DNA from: Polynucleobacter sp. MWH-UH19D
GTDB taxonomy: Bacteria; Pseudomonadota; Gammaproteobacteria; Burkholderiales; Burkholderiaceae
DNA length: 64,000 bases
Assembly (NCBI RefSeq): GCF_040409795.1
Contig: NZ_CP099571.1
Coordinates: forward strand, 682,001 to 746,000
Direction of reading: 5' to 3'
This document shows positions 1 through 8,864 of this stretch, piece after piece (positions within the stretch are counted from its first letter, which is position 1; each line of letters opens with the position of its first letter). Both the position numbers and the translations under genes were made by a program. The notes under the pieces were generated by a model. That model worked only from the letters and a program-made list of their open reading frames with translations, was not told the origin of the DNA and did no database searches.

Positions 1-89
1 CTAGCCCAGAGGGGTTGAAAAAACATCTCAAGGCGCAAATTGATTTATGGTCACCCATCATCAAGGCTGCAGGTGTTTACGCAGACTAA
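1..89 (+). CDS. C-terminal end of a TctC/Bug-type tripartite tricarboxylate transporter substrate-binding protein (partial)
   Basis: Only the last 28 codons are present; the gene starts before the window. The frame opening at base 3 reads SPEGLKKHLKAQ, then a short stretch ending in IIKAAGVYAD and TAA. An acidic or polar helix with a W-x-P-I-I-K-x-A-G tail is the usual C-terminus of Bug-family periplasmic binding proteins, which are abundant in Burkholderiales and bind carboxylates or other small acids. A rho-independent terminator follows about 50 bases later. The assignment rests on a short tail, so the ligand cannot be guessed. Confidence 0.6.
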   Translation, partial: SPEGLKKHLKAQIDLWSPIIKAAGVYAD

Positions 90-142
90 GCGGGATTCAA
101 CAAACGACATCTATTAGTCTATAAGACTGAAAACAACGTAAT

Positions 143-165
143 AAAACCGCCTTCGGGCGGTTTTT
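143..165 (+). terminator. Rho-independent terminator after the TctC-like gene
   Basis: An 8-bp stem (AAACCGCC with GGCGGTTT) closed by a TTCG tetraloop and followed by a T run. It separates the truncated binding-protein gene from the outer-membrane gene at 235. Confidence 0.85.
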
Positions 166-234
166 CCTTATTTGAGTTAACCATATGGGTCTTTGATAAA
201 CTGATGCGACCCTATGACCTTATTTACAAATACT

Positions 235-1029
235 ATGAAAACGTCATCAAAAACTATCTTTTTTCTTAGCTTAGGAATTTTTGCCGGTTTGGTTCAGGCG
301 CAAACTACTAGCGAAGCTTCTCCCATTCCTAAGATTGCCGATAGTTGGCGTTATGAAGTAACTCCATACGTTTGGGGTCCTGGCATCAAGGGAACATTGA
401 ACTTTAACAATAGCCTGGCCAGGTCAGCCGATATGAATACGAGTAATGTTCTGAGCGCTCTGAAGTCTGGCGGAATGATTGCGGCTGAGGCTCATTACGG
501 ACACTGGGGGATCATGGGTGACCTGGTTTCTGCAACCTTGCAACACTCTGGCTCAGTTCCGGTTTACGGGGGGCAAGCCACTATTGCTGATAAGGTCACT
601 TTGCAGCAGACTGTTTTGACAGGCGCGGCAACATATACATTAGTTAACAACATAGATGCTTACCTTGATGGATTGCTGGGCGTTCGAGCGATTGATATTA
701 CTGCTACATTGAACGGCAACTTGGACGGCACTAACATCTCTAAAACGATTTCTAGCAAAACTTCCACAGTAGACCCCATCATTGGTGCCAAAGGGCGCTA
801 TCGTATTGCAGACTCTAGTTGGTATCTTCCAGCTTATGCTGATATTGGTAGCGGGGGCGGTACTACTAATCTGACATGGCAGGTAGCTGCCGGCATTGGT
901 AAAACTTTTAATCAATTAATTGATGCATCTTTGACTTATCGTGCACTTTACTACGATATGAAATCAAGCGCTGTGCTACAAAAGACCACAATGCAGGGCC
1001 CACAGCTCTCCGTGACATTGAAGTTCTAA
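235..1029 (+). CDS. Putative outer-membrane beta-barrel protein
   Basis: Unrecognised 264-aa exported protein. I start it at the ATG at 235 because this gives a compact signal peptide: KTSSK, a hydrophobic core, then cleavage after VQA. An ATG seven codons upstream (214) is possible; neither has a good ribosome binding site. The mature part shows alternating aromatic and polar residues (YEVTPYVWGPGIKG near the start), glycine-rich turns and a C-terminal strand ending in phenylalanine (SVTLKF), which is the BAM recognition pattern of outer-membrane barrels. It lies 28 bases before a second outer-membrane-like gene. A role in letting substrate into the periplasm for the downstream exported hydrolases is inference. 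Confidence 0.6.
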   Translation: MKTSSKTIFFLSLGIFAGLVQAQTTSEASPIPKIADSWRYEVTPYVWGPGIKGTLNFNNSLARSADMNTSNVLSALKSGGMIAAEAHYGHWGIMGDLVSATLQHSGSVPVYGGQATIADKVTLQQTVLTGAATYTLVNNIDAYLDGLLGVRAIDITATLNGNLDGTNISKTISSKTSTVDPIIGAKGRYRIADSSWYLPAYADIGSGGGTTNLTWQVAAGIGKTFNQLIDASLTYRALYYDMKSSAVLQKTTMQGPQLSVTLKF

Positions 1030-1057
1030 TTTTTTTACTTATCACCGATTGCCAATT

Positions 1058-1930
1058 ATGATTTTGAAATACATCAGTGTCGCCTTAGCTTTTGCAACCT
1101 TATCTAGCATTACATATGCTCAAGACGTTCCAGCGCGTGCCGGTACTGTTGCTGTAGAGAATTCGGGCGCTTTAAAGCCTGCAAAAAAAGAAGTGGATAA
1201 GGAAGACATTGCAAAGAAATTAGCAAATCCGATTGCGAATATGATTTCTGTACCATTTCAATATGAATTTAGTCGTGGGGTAGGTTTAAATCAGGGTGGC
1301 TCAGAACAAACGCTATTATTTCAACCGGTTGCCCCATTTGACTTGGGTGGTGGCGATATCTTTATCGTGCGTCCGATTGTTGCTGGTGCGCGTGAGACTA
1401 GTATTGAATATGCGCCAGGCAAATCCTTCTCGGGGTACGGTATTGCAAGTGTGACACTCGAGTCCTTCTATGCCCCCAATACGAATTCATCATGGATCTG
1501 GGGTATTGGCCCTTATGCTCAATCGCCTTCAGGAAATAGTGGTAGGTTTGGCTCACAGCAAACTGGCGCTGGCGTAACTGCAGTGGTACTGAATCGTCAA
1601 GGACCATGGACTTATGGTCTATTGGGTTACCAGTCTTGGAATGTGGGTGGTAATCCAGCTTTTGGCACGCAGAACAACCTTTATGGTCAACCATTTGTTG
1701 CATACACCACCAAAGATGCTTGGACTTACACAGCCAACATGGAAGCGCAATACAACTACGATACGCATCGCACTACCAATCCGCTGTATGTTGGCGTTTC
1801 GAAGTTGGAAGTCTTTGATGGCGTACCTATTTCCTTTGGGGCGGGCCCAATCTATTACGTTAGCAATACGCCTGGCGGCCCTTCAGGATGGGGTGGTCGC
1901 GCTACGGTTACCTTAGTAGTGTTGAAATAA
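1058..1930 (+). CDS. Putative outer-membrane transporter-like protein (family often labelled neuromedin U-like)
   Basis: A 290-aa exported protein. The ATG at 1058 gives MILKYISVALAF followed by cleavage near TYA-QD; an in-frame TTG at 1049 is less likely. After a charged linker (KPAKKEVDKEDIAKKLANP) the body begins NPIANMISVPFQYEF and has strand-rich GG/W/Y patterns (PVAPFDLGGGDIF). I recognise this style from a bacterial outer-membrane family whose members are misnamed neuromedin U or called transporter. It ends in a beta-strand (ATVTLVVLK). It sits in the same run as the previous barrel and the channel-like gene. No substrate can be deduced. Confidence 0.55.
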   Translation: MILKYISVALAFATLSSITYAQDVPARAGTVAVENSGALKPAKKEVDKEDIAKKLANPIANMISVPFQYEFSRGVGLNQGGSEQTLLFQPVAPFDLGGGDIFIVRPIVAGARETSIEYAPGKSFSGYGIASVTLESFYAPNTNSSWIWGIGPYAQSPSGNSGRFGSQQTGAGVTAVVLNRQGPWTYGLLGYQSWNVGGNPAFGTQNNLYGQPFVAYTTKDAWTYTANMEAQYNYDTHRTTNPLYVGVSKLEVFDGVPISFGAGPIYYVSNTPGGPSGWGGRATVTLVVLK

Positions 1931-2005
1931 TTCAATTTATATAAAAACGCTGGGGGATTGTATTGGAAAGTCCAAGAAGTCCCCTAGCTCTCGTCATGCT
2001 GGCCG

Positions 2006-2458
2006 ATGGAAATTAAAGCCACCCATTACATGTTTAATCTAGAGGCATTTGCTTTAGGCTGCCTTATTTTGATCGCTTGCGTGTTGATACACGCATTATT
2101 TTTGTTATTCATCACCTACAGAAGTAAACGGGAGTTACTAGTAGCAGTTCATAAAGGTCAAATTGCATTCATTTATTTGTTGTTTGTAGCCTGCGTACTG
2201 GTATTGCTTATCTCCCACATGATTCAGATTTACCTATGGGGTGTGGCACTGTATTACTTTGATGTAATTCATCATTTTCATGCTGCCATGGTGTATGCGG
2301 GAAGTACCTATACAACCGTTGGCTTTGTTATTGACCCACTGCCACTTCAATGGCAATTGCTCTCCGTCATTATGGCAGTCTCAGGAATTTTTTCCTTTGC
2401 ATGGAGTACGTCAATCATGTTTTCAATATCGCAACAACTATTTAAAACCCATCAATAA
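2006..2458 (+). CDS. Putative single-pore-loop ion channel-like membrane protein
   Basis: A 150-aa membrane protein with hydrophobic segments at about residues 14-36, 53-75 and 117-140. Between the last two is a re-entrant-loop-like stretch, YAGSTYTTVGF (residues 97-107), which resembles the pore helix and T-x-x-T-V-G-Y-G filter of tetrameric K+ channels, but the second filter glycine is missing (TTVGFVID). A clear paralogue lies at 51318-51836 and conserves the same loop plus an F-S-x-A-W-x-T-S-x-M inner helix. The gene is 35 bases upstream of an amidohydrolase and probably shares its transcript. Channel function is inference from the loop and topology; ion selectivity is unknown. Confidence 0.6.
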   Translation: MEIKATHYMFNLEAFALGCLILIACVLIHALFLLFITYRSKRELLVAVHKGQIAFIYLLFVACVLVLLISHMIQIYLWGVALYYFDVIHHFHAAMVYAGSTYTTVGFVIDPLPLQWQLLSVIMAVSGIFSFAWSTSIMFSISQQLFKTHQ

Positions 2459-2493
2459 AAATCTATTTAACTAATTTAGTACATGGAGATGAA

Positions 2494-4299
2494 ATGAATA
2501 AGAAATCTGTTCTCAATTTTGGCAAGCGTGCGCTATTTGCTTCAGTAGCACTTGCGCTACTGGGTAATGTCAACGCTACTGAATTTCTTGATCCACCAAC
2601 AGTTGCTACACCAAAGAACATCACAGTCTTTGTGGCTAAAAAAGTGGTCACGATGGATCCCTCTAATCCCACTGCTACTGCAGTGGCTGTTTCTGATGGC
2701 AAGATTCTCTCAGTGGGCTCTTTAGATGACTTAAAGCCATGGACTGATAAATATCCAACGCAAATTAATCGTCAATTTGCAGATAAAGTCATTTATCCAG
2801 GATTTGTAGATCCACATGAGCACCCTTTGCTAGGCGGCCTAACGTCTACTAGCTATCCATTGACTTACTTCCCACTTCCAAGCCCTTGGGGTAAACCTTT
2901 TCCGGGGGTGAAGACTTTGCAAGATGCAATGGCAAAACTGAAAGAATATTCAGTCGGAATTGCTGATCCAAATGAGCCACTATTGGCTTGGGGGTGGGAT
3001 CTTGTAGGTTTGAAGCAGACTCCGAATGCCGAACTCTTGGATCAAATTTCTAGTACAAGACCTATCTTTGTGTGGGATGCTTCTGAGCACAATATGTTTA
3101 TGAACTCAGTTGCTCTCAAGAAATACATTAATGTAGAAACCGCAAAAAAAGTTTTTGGTGTGGGCGTGAATTCGAATGGATCTTTGAATGGACAATTTAT
3201 GGGCGTAGTAGCTCTTGCCTATGCTGTTCAAGCCACTGGTAAGGATTTGTTTAGCAAAGAGAAAATTGCTAAAGCTTTAATCTTCTCCAATGATTTAGCA
3301 CAGCAAGCCGGCATTACTACTACTTCTGAATTGACTCTTGGTGCTTTTGATCTTGATCTTGAGGTGGAATTACTACAAAAATTTACAAGCTCTGATGTAA
3401 CTTCCCTGCGCGTTGAAGGGATCGCATACTATCCATCTGTCTCTGCTAAGTATGGCGATCAATCGATTGCAAAAGTGAAAGAATTGGAAAAGCTAAACAC
3501 TGATCGACTTTATTTTAAAGGTATTAAATGGATTAATGATGATGCCTTTTTGGCAAACACCATGAAAATGGGCAATCCCGGATATACCGATGGTCATCAA
3601 GGCTCTATCTTTTATGCAAGCTCTGAAGCATTTGCGAAAGAGATGAAGCCGTGGTGGGATGCAGGTTTCCAGATTCACGTTCATTCCAACGGTAATGAGA
3701 GTAATGTTCAAGTCTTAAACGCTTTACAAATGCTTCAAGATGAAAAGCCTCGCTTTGATCACCGCTTCACTGTAGAGCATCTTGGGATGCCAACCACAGC
3801 GGGGATTCGTAAATTAAAAGCCTTGGGCGCTGTAGCCAGCGTAAACCCTTCCTATTTTTATGTGCGAGCAGGCCTATCAGTTGATGGACTGGGTGCCGAT
3901 CGAGAGTCATATGCAACGAGAGTAGGTGCTTTGATGCGTGAGGGAGTTACCGTTGCCTTGCATTCAGATACCCCGGTAACGCCGCCAGCTCCGCTGACTC
4001 AAGTTTGGTCAGTAGTAAATCGTCAGGGTTTGTATACCGGCAATAAAAAATGGGCCCCTGCCGAGGCGGTTTCGGCAGAGCAGGCTATGAAGATGATCAC
4101 GATTGATGCTGCTTATGTGATTGGGTTAGATAGCAAGGTAGGCTCGATTGAGCCAGGTAAGTATGCCGACTTTACTGTGCTAGCAGCAGATCCCGTGACT
4201 GTGCCAAAAGAGAAAATTAAGGATGTCCCGGTAATTGGTACTGTTTTGGGTGGGAGATATATCCCAGTTTCTGAAACCAAGCAGCCAAGACCATTTTGA
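2494..4299 (+). CDS. Exported YtcJ-type amidohydrolase (amidohydrolase family 3)
   Basis: A 601-aa metal-dependent hydrolase with a signal peptide (cleavage near VNA-TE, residue 28). The family acts on amides, formamides or related C-N bonds. Visible signature residues are D106-P-H108-E-H110 (the H-x-H metal motif after beta-strand 1), H397-S-N-G-N (usually H-x-x-G-D), E428-H429 and H490-S-D492. The C-terminus has the typical composite-domain motif VGSIEPGKYADFTVL. The metal site therefore looks largely intact. GGAGAT lies just upstream of the ATG. A diverged paralogue follows at 4412. Export is unusual for this mostly cytosolic family and fits the surrounding run of secreted hydrolases. The substrate is unknown. 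Confidence 0.8.
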   Translation: MNKKSVLNFGKRALFASVALALLGNVNATEFLDPPTVATPKNITVFVAKKVVTMDPSNPTATAVAVSDGKILSVGSLDDLKPWTDKYPTQINRQFADKVIYPGFVDPHEHPLLGGLTSTSYPLTYFPLPSPWGKPFPGVKTLQDAMAKLKEYSVGIADPNEPLLAWGWDLVGLKQTPNAELLDQISSTRPIFVWDASEHNMFMNSVALKKYINVETAKKVFGVGVNSNGSLNGQFMGVVALAYAVQATGKDLFSKEKIAKALIFSNDLAQQAGITTTSELTLGAFDLDLEVELLQKFTSSDVTSLRVEGIAYYPSVSAKYGDQSIAKVKELEKLNTDRLYFKGIKWINDDAFLANTMKMGNPGYTDGHQGSIFYASSEAFAKEMKPWWDAGFQIHVHSNGNESNVQVLNALQMLQDEKPRFDHRFTVEHLGMPTTAGIRKLKALGAVASVNPSYFYVRAGLSVDGLGADRESYATRVGALMREGVTVALHSDTPVTPPAPLTQVWSVVNRQGLYTGNKKWAPAEAVSAEQAMKMITIDAAYVIGLDSKVGSIEPGKYADFTVLAADPVTVPKEKIKDVPVIGTVLGGRYIPVSETKQPRPF

Positions 4300-4411
4300 G
4301 TTGATATTAAGAAATAGTTGATTGCTCAAACCCTCATAGGGATCATGGGGGGTTTAGCTTATTGCTTTCATGTCTGTAAAAATATCTTTCACTAACCCTA
4401 TGGGCCTATAA

Positions 4412-6100
4412 ATGAAAACGCTTTATCAATACCTTGTACCATTCCTTTTATTAATCTCCGCTCAAGCCATTGCAAACAATGCAACGGTGTATTTCAATGG
4501 CGATATTCTGACGATGGAAGGGTCTGAGCCGAAATACGTCGAGGCTGTTGTGGTGAAAGATGGCAAGATTGCTTTTACTGGCAATATGCAAGATGCCATG
4601 AATCAAGCTGGCAATAATCCATCGCTCCAAGATTTAAAAGGGAAGACCTTATTGCCCAGCTTCATAGACGCGTGGGGCCACTTTACTTTAATTGCTCAAA
4701 ATACCTTGAGCGTTAATCTTGGCTATTTTTCAAGTAAGCCTCCCCATACCACTCAAGAGTTAATCGCTCGGCTTAAGGCTGAGGCAAAGCCATTAAACGG
4801 TTGGGTTGTTGGCTCAGAGTATGCCGATGCTTTTCTTACCGATGGCCCACTGACCATTGAGCAGCTAGATAAAGCATTTCCGAACCAGCCAGTGTTTGTC
4901 AATAATATTTCTACCATCACAGGCATTGTTAATACTGCAGGACTGAAAAAACTTGGGTTTACCAAAGCCACTAAAGTGTCGCAGGGGATGCTTCCAGTAG
5001 ATCCAAAAACTGGCAAATTAACGGGAGTATTGATAGGCGATCCCAATTTTGAAGCAACCGCAAAGGTATTTGGTAAATTTTCTGCCGACTTAACGCTTCA
5101 AACTTATCGTAATGCCGAGAAGATTTATCTCTCCAATGGGTTTACTACTGCGCAAAGTTATCAAACTACCGCTCAAGATATCCAGAACATGCGTCAAGCA
5201 TCTGTTAATAAGAAAGTGAACATCGATCTGATTGCTTTGCCGACTTACGATGTAGTCGATAAGCTATTGGCCGCCAATCCTCAGTATCCATTTGGTGTCT
5301 ACACCGATGTCAAAGGGGGATTTAAAGTTGCCGGAATGATGGTTCCTACAGATGGCGCGCCACAATTGCGCTTGGCGTATTTCAGTAAGCCTTATGCCGA
5401 CACCACTGGATTACCAAAGGACTGGCGCGGCATCGATGCAGCGCCACAAGACTTGGTAGATCGTTATGCAAAATTGGCCTACGAGAAAAATATTCAGTAT
5501 TTTGCTTACTCTAATGGCGATGCCGGTATTGATATAACGCTTTCTGCAATTGCAAAGGCTATTCGCGAAACCGGCATTAGCGATGATCGCAGGACTACTA
5601 TTTCGCATTCGTTTTTTGTACGCAATGATCAATTAGATCAATATAAGAGCAATAAAATCATTGCCCAATTTATGCCTAACCATATTTGGATGTATGGCGA
5701 TGTCTATAAAAAGATCTTAGGGGATGAGCGGGCTAATAATATGGTGCCGTTAGCTTGGGCCAAAGCAAAAGGGCTTCAAGTTGGCATTCATAATGACAAC
5801 CCATCTTCGGGGCCGAGCGCCTTATTTACGATGTGGACAGCAGTCAATCGTCAAATTTATGACGGCCAAACCTTAGGTGCAGATCAACGAACTGATCCCT
5901 ATTCAGCTTTGCGCGGCTTTACTGTCGTGCCAGCCTATATGTATCGGGAGGAAGCATACAAGGGCAGCATTACCCCTGGCAAGCTTGCTGATCTAGTGGT
6001 GCTAGATCGCAACCCTTTGAAAGTTGATCCAATGACTATTAAGGATATTCAGGTACTTGAAACAATCAAGAATGGGAAGCAGTTGTATGTTCGCCAGTAA
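4412..6100 (+). CDS. Exported YtcJ-type amidohydrolase paralogue with an altered metal site
   Basis: A 562-aa paralogue of the upstream amidohydrolase, with a signal peptide (MKTLYQYLVPFLLLISAQAIA). The fold is recognisable from start to end, including GSITPGKLADLVVLDRNP at the C-terminus. The first metal motif reads D86-A-W88-G-H90, so the first histidine of H-x-H is tryptophan. The H-x-x-G-D histidine is tyrosine (Y366-S-N-G-D370). H399 and H460-N-D462 are retained. The protein may therefore bind one metal, use a different one, or act as a binding protein. There is no sign of frame damage: the gene is full length. It lies 112 bases after its partner, which suggests recent or maintained co-occurrence. 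Confidence 0.78.
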   Translation: MKTLYQYLVPFLLLISAQAIANNATVYFNGDILTMEGSEPKYVEAVVVKDGKIAFTGNMQDAMNQAGNNPSLQDLKGKTLLPSFIDAWGHFTLIAQNTLSVNLGYFSSKPPHTTQELIARLKAEAKPLNGWVVGSEYADAFLTDGPLTIEQLDKAFPNQPVFVNNISTITGIVNTAGLKKLGFTKATKVSQGMLPVDPKTGKLTGVLIGDPNFEATAKVFGKFSADLTLQTYRNAEKIYLSNGFTTAQSYQTTAQDIQNMRQASVNKKVNIDLIALPTYDVVDKLLAANPQYPFGVYTDVKGGFKVAGMMVPTDGAPQLRLAYFSKPYADTTGLPKDWRGIDAAPQDLVDRYAKLAYEKNIQYFAYSNGDAGIDITLSAIAKAIRETGISDDRRTTISHSFFVRNDQLDQYKSNKIIAQFMPNHIWMYGDVYKKILGDERANNMVPLAWAKAKGLQVGIHNDNPSSGPSALFTMWTAVNRQIYDGQTLGADQRTDPYSALRGFTVVPAYMYREEAYKGSITPGKLADLVVLDRNPLKVDPMTIKDIQVLETIKNGKQLYVRQ

Positions 6101-6232
6101 TTCATAGTTCATAACTTTGAATACTGAGCACCCAACTCTGAACCCTCAACCCTAACCCTCAACCCCTCAGTCTTTAAGTTAAATTAATCTATCAGTATTG
6201 TGTAATGAAGCATCCAGTTAGTTAGGAAGAAT

Positions 6233-7546
6233 ATGAAAAAAGTCACTACAGCTTTAGCTTTTAGTATTTGTTTGGGTAGCGCCTCTGTATCTGTCCTCGC
6301 AGATCCACCAGTAGCACCTTTTTATGAGTCTGTGATCAAAATGACTCCCAATGGAAAATTGGGTCAAGTCATCAAAAAAGAGCAAGTTAAGACTTCTATT
6401 CAAGGAGCTCAAGCATGGCGGATTGCCTATATTTCCTCGGATGTTAATGATAAGAAAACCATTGCAACGGGTTTGATAGTAGCACCGACTGGTCCAGGGC
6501 CAAAAGAGGGCAGACCAATCATGTCATGGGGGCATGGCACAACCGGGACAGCTCAAAATTGCGGCCCTTCACAAGTATTAAATCCAGCAGAGCCACTCAA
6601 TGAGTATTACCTAGTTGGTGGAAATTCTTGGACTGATTACGGCATTCCGAGTTTGCAAGAGTTTATTAATGAAGGTTATGTGGTTACCGCAACAGATTAC
6701 CAAGGCTTAGGTGGCGGTGGTCGTCATCAATATGTTGTTGCAGCAACCAATGGCATGGATATGATTAATGCAGCAAGAGCAGCTGCCTCTCTGAAAGAGC
6801 TAAATGCCGGTAAAAAAACTATCGTATATGGATGGTCTCAGGGTGGTGGCGCTGTCATCGCGGCAACGAGCTTGCCACAGTATCTGGCTAGGCAGGGCAC
6901 AGCTGCAGATAATTTACAGTTAATCGGTGGGGTCGCTCTAGCGCCACAAGATGTTGCTATCGTGATGCCTGGAGCAACGGCAAATGAAGCCATCGCTCAA
7001 AAATCTTTAACAAATACCTTGGGCATGTTTACCGATAATGTCTTTAATTTCACCCACATGGCAATGGGTATGTGGGGTACTCAAGCAGCTAATCCGCAGC
7101 TAAAGATGAGCGATTTATTTACCGATGATGGTGTCAAGGTATTAAATGAAGTATTTAGCAATAAGTGCATGCATGCTGGCGCTGATACCTTAAATTTCAA
7201 TTACGGTGCTAACTACAAATCTTTATTAAAAGATCAGCCAGATAATTCTTTGGAGTGGACAAAGGCGATGATCAAGGCCAGCGTGAACCCAGTTCCCCCT
7301 GTGGCACCTGTCGTGATTTATTGGGGCACAAAAGACACTACCAACCCGCCAGTGATGGGTAAGTTATATCAAGAGCAGATGTGTAAATTAGGTGGTAATG
7401 TGAATCGGGTGCAGTTACCTGGAGAGCAATCGCACTTCACAACACCAGGTTCATCTAAGCCTTTTTATATTCAGTGGATCAAAGATCGTTTGGCTGGTAA
7501 GCCTGCTGAAAATAATTGCGCAATTGCGGCCACATTAGGTAGTTAG
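6233..7546 (+). CDS. Secreted lipase/esterase, LIP-type alpha/beta hydrolase
   Basis: A 437-aa exported serine hydrolase. The signal peptide is MKKVTTALAFSICLGSASVSVLA. The nucleophile elbow is G-W-S202-Q-G, preceded by the oxyanion-region motif SWGHGTTGTAQNCGPS, which is characteristic of the secretory lipase (LIP) family. The later stretches VVIYWGTKDTTNPP and GEQSHFTTPG probably hold the catalytic Asp and His. Several cysteines near the C-terminus (CMHAG, QMCKLGG, NNCAI) may form disulfides in the periplasm or outside. It is 53 bases upstream of a Tat-exported patatin, so both are probably co-transcribed. It hydrolyses esters; chain-length preference cannot be read from the sequence. Confidence 0.78.
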   Translation: MKKVTTALAFSICLGSASVSVLADPPVAPFYESVIKMTPNGKLGQVIKKEQVKTSIQGAQAWRIAYISSDVNDKKTIATGLIVAPTGPGPKEGRPIMSWGHGTTGTAQNCGPSQVLNPAEPLNEYYLVGGNSWTDYGIPSLQEFINEGYVVTATDYQGLGGGGRHQYVVAATNGMDMINAARAAASLKELNAGKKTIVYGWSQGGGAVIAATSLPQYLARQGTAADNLQLIGGVALAPQDVAIVMPGATANEAIAQKSLTNTLGMFTDNVFNFTHMAMGMWGTQAANPQLKMSDLFTDDGVKVLNEVFSNKCMHAGADTLNFNYGANYKSLLKDQPDNSLEWTKAMIKASVNPVPPVAPVVIYWGTKDTTNPPVMGKLYQEQMCKLGGNVNRVQLPGEQSHFTTPGSSKPFYIQWIKDRLAGKPAENNCAIAATLGS

Positions 7547-7599
7547 ATAACGAGATTAATTTAAGAAAAATTAATGAGTTCATTATCAATGGAGCTTGC

Positions 7600-8706
7600 A
7601 TGACTCAATCTTCTCGTCGCAACTTTTTAAAAACTACATCTGCTGGTGTAGTTGGATTTGCTGGCTTGGCTGATTTGGAAGCGAAGGCCTCATCTGCCCC
7701 TTCAAAAGAAATCATTGCGCAAGTAAAGGCTTTAGAAGCACGTAAAGACTTAGCTTCAACAGCAGATTGGAATGATCATTTGGCGTATCCAATTCCCTAC
7801 AAAAATCCTGATGCCCAAGGTAAAGAGCGGGGCTTAGCCCTTGGTGGTGGCGGCATGCCTTTGATTGCTTGGTATGCAGGGTATTTCACAGCATTAAAAA
7901 AGCAGGGCATTGATTTAAGTAGTGCTGATGTCATGGTTGGCACTTCAGCGGGCGCGGTCATGGCGGCAATGCTAAAAGCAGGTCATTTATGGCGCCTAGC
8001 TGACGAGATTGATTTTTTTGCAGACTTTCCGACCTTGCTTGGCAAGATGATGCCTGCTGTTGAACTTAACCCATCACAAAAAAGAGCGATTCATTTAGAT
8101 GTAACTGCTAAAGATGCTTTCCCCCAAACTATTCAAGGGATAGGTCGAGCAGCGATGGCATCTTTAAATTTGGATGGAGTTTCCAAGTATTACGAAGTCA
8201 CTAAAAAGTTGCTGACCTCTAGTGAATGGGCGCAGGGTGTATTTATAACGGCAAACGATTGCTATACAGGAGAGCGAATCGTTGTCTCAAAGGCAAATAA
8301 TCTCCCCATTAATGTTGCATGCGCCGCTAGCTCCTCGCTTCCTGGTCAATTGGGCCCAACCTTTTTAAAAGATCGACTCTGTATGGATGGGGGAATATGT
8401 CAAACCAGCACGCACAGTGATGTCATTGCTGGTGTGAAGCGAGCCATCGTGATTTCCTTGGGTGATGGCACGATTAATGAGCAACGACAAGGCCTGCGCA
8501 CCTCAACGATGCCCAATACCGTGAATCAAGAAGTCAAAGATCTAGAGGCGGGTGGCACCAAAACAAAACACATTGTGGTGGGCTTGCCACCTGGCATTTC
8601 TAAAGTTGAAAATCTAGTTGACCCCAAATGGATAGCGCCGTTTCTAAAATACGGCAACGATAGAGGTATCGCTGATGCTCAGATGATGAAGGCATTCTGG
8701 ATCTAA
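7600..8706 (+). CDS. Tat-exported patatin-like phospholipase
   Basis: A 368-aa patatin-fold acyl hydrolase using a Ser-Asp dyad. The N-terminus SRRNFLKTTSAGVVGFAGLA carries the twin-arginine S-R-R-x-F-L-K motif, so the enzyme should be exported folded. The glycine-rich oxyanion loop (LALGGGGMP), the nucleophile G-T-S116-A-G and D263-G-G are all in place. The start is preceded by GGAGCTTGC. Patatins cleave phospholipids or other acyl lipids; a periplasmic one is unusual because most bacterial members are cytosolic or secreted by type III or IV systems. It directly follows a secreted lipase, which supports a shared lipid- or ester-degrading role. Confidence 0.82.
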   Translation: MTQSSRRNFLKTTSAGVVGFAGLADLEAKASSAPSKEIIAQVKALEARKDLASTADWNDHLAYPIPYKNPDAQGKERGLALGGGGMPLIAWYAGYFTALKKQGIDLSSADVMVGTSAGAVMAAMLKAGHLWRLADEIDFFADFPTLLGKMMPAVELNPSQKRAIHLDVTAKDAFPQTIQGIGRAAMASLNLDGVSKYYEVTKKLLTSSEWAQGVFITANDCYTGERIVVSKANNLPINVACAASSSLPGQLGPTFLKDRLCMDGGICQTSTHSDVIAGVKRAIVISLGDGTINEQRQGLRTSTMPNTVNQEVKDLEAGGTKTKHIVVGLPPGISKVENLVDPKWIAPFLKYGNDRGIADAQMMKAFWI

Positions 8707-8864
8707 TTGGAGTTTACATCTTAGTCTCTATTTGATTCACCATGAATTTCAGAAGGCTTCTACACAACCTTAGGTCAGTATTTTCATTTAGGATAAGACG
8801 ATTTTATATACTGCAAAACTATCAAGGATGTTTTAAGATAAGCTTAAATTACCTGAGGAAGAAA

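Noticed and set aside
4310..4360. Possible terminator between the two amidohydrolase genes
   Set aside because: Only a weak AAACCC/GGGTTT pairing without a T tail; not enough to call.
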